This document shows positions 59,597 to 64,000 of a DNA stretch of 64,000 nt, one piece after another. The stretch comes from Umezawaea tangerina (GTDB lineage: Bacteria; Actinomycetota; Actinomycetes; Mycobacteriales; Pseudonocardiaceae): the NCBI RefSeq assembly GCF_003002815.1, contig NZ_PVTF01000001.1, positions 310,001 through 374,000 on the forward strand, given 5' to 3'. Under the pieces are notes generated by a model, which worked only from the letters and a program-made list of their open reading frames with translations, did not search any database and was not told the origin of the DNA. How positions within the stretch are numbered: position 1 is the first letter of the stretch; every line of letters begins with the position of its first letter. A program made the position numbers and the translations under genes.

Positions 59597-60855
59597 TGGT
59601 GGACCACAAGAAGGACAGCCCGCCGAACCCCTACCCGGAGCACAAGTCGTCGAAGGAGCCCTCGGAGCTGGGCGAGAAGGTCGACTGGATGACCTACACG
59701 CACCAGGAGCTCTACGACATGGTGCACACGGGCGTCGACCTCACCAGCGCCGCGGCGGTCAAGGACAACTGGACCAAGCTCGGCACCACCCTCGCCGAGG
59801 TCAAGGACCAGCTCATCGGCGCGATCTTCGCCTCCTCCAGCGGGTGGGAGGGCGAGTCCGCGGAGAAGGCGCGCGACGGCCTGCTCACCGTCGTGAAGTG
59901 GGCGGAGAACACCAGCGACCACGCCACCAACGTCGCCGAGTGCATCTCGGTGGAGATCCAGCACGTGCAGACCGCGCGCGAGCAGATGCCCGCGCCCGCA
60001 CCGGCCCCCGCGGTCGTGACGCCCGCCCCGTCGACGATCGCACCGGTCGCCGTGCCGGGCAGCCCGGTGGCCGCGCCCGCCGTCCCGACCGGCATCGACG
60101 CGCTGGCGCCGGTCGCCACGCCGACGGCGCCCGTCGCCCCGGTCAGCGGGGCGCAGTCGCCGTTCACGGGCATCGACTCGATCGGCGCGCCGGTCGTCGA
60201 CGCGACCGTGGCCGCCGACGCCGGGCACCGCACGGCCGCGCAGGTGATGGCCGCGTTCCAGCAGGGCTCGTTCGCGGTCGACCAGACCGTGCCCGCGTTC
60301 AGCCCGCCGGTGAACCCGGTGGCGCCGCCGGAGGTCAAGTCGCCGGTGGGCGGCGTCGACCGGATCGCGGCTCCCACGACCGGGTCCGCCGCGCCCGTGG
60401 TCGGTCCGGCGATCGTGCCGCCCGTCGCGGGTCGCACGCAGGCGATGACCACCGGTTCCGGCGGCGGCGGTGGTGGCGGTGGCGGTTACGCCCCGGCCGC
60501 CCGCGGTGGCGGTTACTCGTCCGGTGGTGGTTACCAGCCCGTGCCGTCCTCCGGCGGCAGCGGTGGCGGAGGTGGTGCGGGCGGTTCGGCCGCCCCGTCC
60601 GGTCCCGGCGGGGCCAGCGGCGTGATCGGCGGCGCGGACTCCCGTGCCGCGTCCGCCCAGCCGTCGGCCGTCCAGGGCCCCAAGTCCGCGGGCGGCCCGG
60701 CGGGAGGCGGCGGCATGATGGGCGGCGCCCCGATGGCCGCCCCGATGGGCGGGCAGTCCGACCAGACCGACCACCGCCGTGCCAAGTACCTCGAAGAGGA
60801 CGACGACCTGTTCGGGCTGGGGAACAAGGCCGCGCCGCCGGTGATCGGGACGTGA
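59596..60855 (+). CDS. PPE-like ESX secretion substrate
   Basis: A 419-aa protein with two parts. Residues about 30-135 are helical and PPE/WXG100-like, with DWMTYTHQELYDMVHTGVD and the turn SSSGWEGESAEKARDG. Residues 135-400 are low-complexity, first Ala/Pro/Val-rich, then Gly/Ser-rich. The acidic C-terminus reads RRAKYLEEDDDLFGLG. No signal peptide is present, as expected for an ESX substrate. The stop overlaps the EspG-like gene by 4 nt. It probably leaves the cell by a type VII system encoded elsewhere; no EccC or EccD is in the window. Confidence 0.75.
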   Translation: MVDHKKDSPPNPYPEHKSSKEPSELGEKVDWMTYTHQELYDMVHTGVDLTSAAAVKDNWTKLGTTLAEVKDQLIGAIFASSSGWEGESAEKARDGLLTVVKWAENTSDHATNVAECISVEIQHVQTAREQMPAPAPAPAVVTPAPSTIAPVAVPGSPVAAPAVPTGIDALAPVATPTAPVAPVSGAQSPFTGIDSIGAPVVDATVAADAGHRTAAQVMAAFQQGSFAVDQTVPAFSPPVNPVAPPEVKSPVGGVDRIAAPTTGSAAPVVGPAIVPPVAGRTQAMTTGSGGGGGGGGGYAPAARGGGYSSGGGYQPVPSSGGSGGGGGAGGSAAPSGPGGASGVIGGADSRAASAQPSAVQGPKSAGGPAGGGGMMGGAPMAAPMGGQSDQTDHRRAKYLEEDDDLFGLGNKAAPPVIGT

Positions 60856-61625
60856 TCGACGACGAACCGCGGGTCTTCCGGCTCGCCGCGCAGGAGTTCT
60901 TCGTGCTGTGGACCTCCGTCCACGGCGACCGCCACCCGCCACCGGTCGGCACCCGGCACTACGGGCGCACCGAGGCCGACCGCGCCGAGCTGCTGGCGAC
61001 CTGCTCCCGCACGCTCTCCGCGCGCGGCCTGGGCACGGTGGAGCGGCCCGACGGCGAGCTGCACGCGCTGCTGCGCGGCCTGGTCGAGTTCGACGTGGGC
61101 CTCGAGCTCGTGTTCTCCCGGCGCGGCGAGACCGCCCGCGGCCTGGCCACGGCGGGCTGGCACGGCGCGTTCGTGGCGCGCGTGGGGGAGCAGGTCCAGC
61201 TCGCCGGGTTCCGGCCCACCGCGCTGGCGTCGACGACCGTGTCGACGCTGCCCGCGGCCAGGCCGGGCGCCGGGCGTTCGGTCAACCTCCGCTGGGACGA
61301 CTACGTGGCCGCCGGTGCAGCGGGCGAACGCGACGGCGTGCCGGGGTTCCTCGGCTCGCTGCGGTACGCCGGGGTGCGCGAACCGGAGGCGACGACGCTC
61401 ATGCGGGCCCTCACCACCCGCAGCGGTGGCGGGCAGGTCGCCGTGATCGGCCGCAACCGGGCCGGGTACCTGCACCCGACCGGGCGGACGCTGTCGTGGC
61501 TGGACAGCTCGGACGGCCGGTACCTCGTGCGCAACGAGGCGGGCTGGTTCGTGATGGCCCCGACCGACCCGGCGCGGCTCACCACCGAACTGGAGGACCT
61601 GGTGGAAGGCGCCAGCCGCGACTAG
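60852..61625 (+). CDS. EspG-family ESX chaperone
   Basis: A 257-aa protein of the ESX secretion-associated EspG family. In mycobacteria EspG binds the helical tip of PPE proteins in the cytosol and keeps them ready for secretion. Family-like pieces are FRLAAQEFFVLWTSV near the N-terminus, LLRGLVEFDVGLELVF, and GRTLSWLDSSDGRYLV near the C-terminus. It is translationally coupled to the PPE-like gene by GTGA, which fits a dedicated chaperone-substrate pair. Confidence 0.82.
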   Translation: MIDDEPRVFRLAAQEFFVLWTSVHGDRHPPPVGTRHYGRTEADRAELLATCSRTLSARGLGTVERPDGELHALLRGLVEFDVGLELVFSRRGETARGLATAGWHGAFVARVGEQVQLAGFRPTALASTTVSTLPAARPGAGRSVNLRWDDYVAAGAAGERDGVPGFLGSLRYAGVREPEATTLMRALTTRSGGGQVAVIGRNRAGYLHPTGRTLSWLDSSDGRYLVRNEAGWFVMAPTDPARLTTELEDLVEGASRD

Positions 61626-61682
61626 CGCGTTGTGTGGGTCCCAGCTGTGGTTCTCGGCCGTCGGATCGGCTAGGAACTGGGT

Positions 61683-63653
61683 ATGACCGACACGCACGCC
61701 GAGGCCGAACTCCTGTGGCGGCCCGACCCCGACCGGGTCGCGGACAGCCGGATCGCCGCGTTCCGCGACTGGCTGCGAGCCGAGCGCGGGCTCGACCTCG
61801 CCGACTACGCCGAGCTGTGGACGTGGTCGACGACCGACCTCGAGGCCTTCTGGGGCGCGATCGCCGAGTTCTTCGACGTCGCGTTCCACACCCCGCCCGA
61901 ACGCGTGCTGGGCGCCGCGACCATGCCGGGCGCGCAGTGGTTCCCCGGCGCCACGCTCAACTACGCCGAGCACGCCCTGCGCCCCGGCCCCGGCCGCGCG
62001 GACGACGACCTCGCGGTGATCTTCCACCGCGAGGACGGGCTGGCCGAGAACCTCACCTACGGCGAGCTGCGCCGCCGGGTGGCCGCCGTGCGGGCCGGTC
62101 TCGTCGCGCTGGGCGTCGCGAAGGGCGACCGGGTGGTCGCCCTGGTGCCCAACTCGCCGGAGGCGCTCATCGCCTTCCTGGCGGCCGCGAGCCTGGGCGC
62201 CACGTGGTCGTCGTGCTCACCGGACTTCGGCGCGCGCGCCATCTCCGACCGGTTCACCCAGATCGAGCCCACGGTGCTGATCGCCGTCGACGGCTACCGG
62301 TACAACGGCCGCGCGTTCGACGTGCGCCCGACCGTGGACAAGCTGCGGTCCGAGATCGGCTCCCTGAAGGCCACCGTGCTGGTCGACTACACCGGCGGCG
62401 CGCTGCCGGACGCGGTCGGCTGGGCGGACCTGCTGGCCGAGCACGACGGCGCGCCCATGGCGTACGAGCCGGTGCCGTTCGACCACCCGCTGTGGGTCCT
62501 GTACTCCTCCGGCACCACCGGGCTGCCCAAGGGCATCGTCCAGGGGCACGGCGGGATCGTGCTGGAGCACCTGAAGATGCTCGGCCTGCACGCCGACCTC
62601 GGCCCCGGCGACCGCTTCTTCTGGTTCACCACCACCGGCTGGATGATGTGGAACTACGTCATCGCGGGCCTGCTCGTGGGCACGACCGTCGTCCTGTTCG
62701 ACGGCAGCCCCGGCTACCCCGACCTGAACGCGCTGTGGCACCTGGCGGAGCAGCACCGGGTCACCTACTTCGGCACCTCCGCGCCGTACATCCAGTCGTG
62801 CCTCAAGGAGGAGCTGCGCCCCGGCGAGCGCTACGACCTCACCGGGCTGCGCGTCGTCGGCTCCACCGGCGCCCCGCTCACCCCCGAGGGCTTCCGCTGG
62901 ATCGCCGACGCCATCGGCGAGGACGTCCAGATCGCCAGCGTCTCCGGCGGCACCGACCTCTGCACGGCCTTCGTCTGCGCCGCCCCCGACCTCCCGGTGT
63001 GGCTCGGCGAGCTCTCCTGCCGCGCGCTCGGCGCCGCCGTCACCGCCTACGACGAGGCGGGCCACGAGGTCGTCGACCAGGTCGGCGAGCTCGTCGTCAC
63101 CAAGCCCATGCCGTCCATGCCGGTGTTCTTCTGGGGCGACGACGACGGCTCCCGGCTCCGCGAGGCCTACTTCGAGGACTTCCCCGGCGTCTGGCGCCAC
63201 GGCGACTGGATCCGCATCACCCCGCGCGGCTCGTCGGTCATCTACGGCCGCAGCGACTCCACCCTCAACCGCGGCGGCGTCCGCATGGGCACCAGCGAGT
63301 TCTACCGCGTCGTCGAAGCCGTCCCCGGCGTCGCCGACTCCCTCGTCATCGACACCTCCGGCGCGGGCCTCACCGACGGCCAGCTCCTCTGCTTCCTGGT
63401 CCTGGCCGACGGCACCGCGCTGGAAGACGTCGAACCCACCCTCCGCAAGGACCTCCGCACCAACCTGTCACCGAGACACGTCCCCGACAGGTTCATCACC
63501 GTCACCGAGATCCCCCGCACCCTCAACGGCAAGAAGTGCGAGGTCCCCGTCAAGAAGATCCTGGCAGGCACCCCACCCACCAGCGCCGTGAGCCTCGACG
63601 CCCTCCGCAATCCCGACTCCCTCACCCCATTCCTCGACCTCGCCCCGAACTAG
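61683..63653 (+). CDS. aacS: Acetoacetyl-CoA synthetase
   Basis: A 656-aa ANL-superfamily enzyme that activates acetoacetate to acetoacetyl-CoA with ATP. The N-terminal cap has LLWRPDPDRVADSRIAAFRD, typical of acetoacetate-CoA ligase, followed by FPGATLNYAEHAL and ATWSSCSPDFG. The ATP loop is LYSSGTTGLPKGIVQGHGG, then TTTGWMMWNYVIAGLL and SVSGGTDLCTAFV, and the catalytic lysine is near NGKKCEVPVKKIL. The length is as expected for the family. It starts at ATG 61683 and stands alone. It is followed by a hairpin and a tRNA-Ser. Confidence 0.93.
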   Translation: MTDTHAEAELLWRPDPDRVADSRIAAFRDWLRAERGLDLADYAELWTWSTTDLEAFWGAIAEFFDVAFHTPPERVLGAATMPGAQWFPGATLNYAEHALRPGPGRADDDLAVIFHREDGLAENLTYGELRRRVAAVRAGLVALGVAKGDRVVALVPNSPEALIAFLAAASLGATWSSCSPDFGARAISDRFTQIEPTVLIAVDGYRYNGRAFDVRPTVDKLRSEIGSLKATVLVDYTGGALPDAVGWADLLAEHDGAPMAYEPVPFDHPLWVLYSSGTTGLPKGIVQGHGGIVLEHLKMLGLHADLGPGDRFFWFTTTGWMMWNYVIAGLLVGTTVVLFDGSPGYPDLNALWHLAEQHRVTYFGTSAPYIQSCLKEELRPGERYDLTGLRVVGSTGAPLTPEGFRWIADAIGEDVQIASVSGGTDLCTAFVCAAPDLPVWLGELSCRALGAAVTAYDEAGHEVVDQVGELVVTKPMPSMPVFFWGDDDGSRLREAYFEDFPGVWRHGDWIRITPRGSSVIYGRSDSTLNRGGVRMGTSEFYRVVEAVPGVADSLVIDTSGAGLTDGQLLCFLVLADGTALEDVEPTLRKDLRTNLSPRHVPDRFITVTEIPRTLNGKKCEVPVKKILAGTPPTSAVSLDALRNPDSLTPFLDLAPN

Positions 63654-63672
63654 TCGACGAGACGAAGATCAC

Positions 63673-63724
63673 GATCATGCGCGTCACGCCCCGTTAACCC
63701 GCGTTCCGGCGTGACCGCATGATC
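63673..63724. terminator. Hairpin after aacS
   Basis: A 17-bp stem with one bulged base (gatcatgcgcgtcacgcc with ggcgtgaccgcatgatc) begins about 20 nt after the aacS stop. Confidence 0.65.
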
Positions 63725-63847
63725 GGTGCTTGAGTCGTTGACCAGGGGATACGAGGTGCGGAGGGGGTGGCTGAGGCGTTAGAGGGGGGCCGTTTTGCTT
63801 GTCAGGTGGGGGCATGTGTAATCTATGCGTCGTAGCCGAGGGCTCCG

Positions 63848-63938
63848 GGAGGCTTCGCCTAGTCTGGTCTATGGCGCCGCACTGCTAATGCGGTTTGGGT
63901 TTATCGCCCATCCCGGGTTCAAATCCCGGAGCCTCCGC
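63848..63938 (+). tRNA. tRNA-Ser (anticodon GCT)
   Basis: Class II tRNA with acceptor ggaggct/agcctcc, anticodon stem ccgca/tgcgg with loop CTGCTAA (anticodon GCT), a long variable arm and a GTTCAAAT T-loop. CCA is not encoded. Confidence 0.96.
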
Positions 63939-63974
63939 AACACCCGGCCTCGGCCGGGTGACAACTGAATACAC

Positions 63975-64000
63975 GCGCCCGTAGCTCAACGGATAGAGCA
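63975..64000 (+). tRNA. tRNA-Arg, 5' part (cut by window end)
   Basis: The first 26 nt begin gcgcccgtagctcaacggat, which is the usual start of actinobacterial tRNA-Arg (ACG). The anticodon lies outside the window, so the identity is an inference. Confidence 0.7.

Overview
The window is GC-rich throughout (coding third positions are almost all G or C) and uses many GTG starts and 4-nt stop/start overlaps. It carries UDP-galactopyranose mutase, both galactofuranosyltransferases, a galactan ABC exporter, a Bpa-type proteasome activator and an ESX-type PPE/EspG pair. Together these point to an actinobacterium of the Pseudonocardiales (Saccharothrix/Lentzea/Actinosynnema-like), with an arabinogalactan-type wall. 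This is inference from gene content; no 16S gene is present.

Layout. 0-5 kb: two glycosyltransferases (minus strand) and a large GT-C-like membrane protein (plus). 5-14 kb: a divergent locus with a sugar-nucleotide dehydrogenase and aminotransferase on the minus strand. Facing it is a plus-strand set: LpxA-like acyltransferase, acyl carrier protein, FabG-like reductase, AMP-ligase, LuxE-like synthetase, LuxC-like reductase and a flippase-like membrane protein. It looks like a pathway for putting an unusual acyl group on a 3-amino sugar and is the most unusual system here. 14-22.6 kb: two exported PIG-L-type deacetylases with lectin/propeller-like tails, a GT-C-like protein, a HAD phosphatase, a luciferase-like oxidoreductase and a less GC-rich island with CutA. 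22.8-26.3 kb: a GtrB-GtrA-GT-C operon. 26.3-29.8 kb: glf and glfT2. 29.8-36 kb: MetY with a CoA-binding protein, a methyltransferase, a small M15-like secreted protein and a sugar ABC transporter lacking an ATPase. 36.1-42.3 kb: glfT1-wzt-wzm, two methyltransferases, bpa and an atypical class V aminotransferase; the gene order resembles the mycobacterial Rv3778-Rv3783 neighbourhood. 42.5-45 kb: two secreted low-complexity proteins. 45-64 kb: mostly housekeeping and secreted enzymes (M28 and YpfJ peptidases, 5'-nucleotidase, HisC/Pat, TauE, AacS), a LAXTG surface protein, an orphan ESX triad, two tRNA-Ser genes and the start of a tRNA-Arg.

How it fits together. Glf, GlfT1, GlfT2 and Wzm/Wzt would make and export the galactan. 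The GT-C proteins, Gtr trio, PIG-L deacetylases and amino-sugar/acyl locus would add accessory decorations or a second surface glycan.

A striking non-coding feature is a 165-bp sequence built around a 20-bp perfect inverted repeat. It is present in two identical copies 40 kb apart (4649-4813 and 45041-45205). Both copies sit between convergent genes and both are followed by related short tandem repeats.
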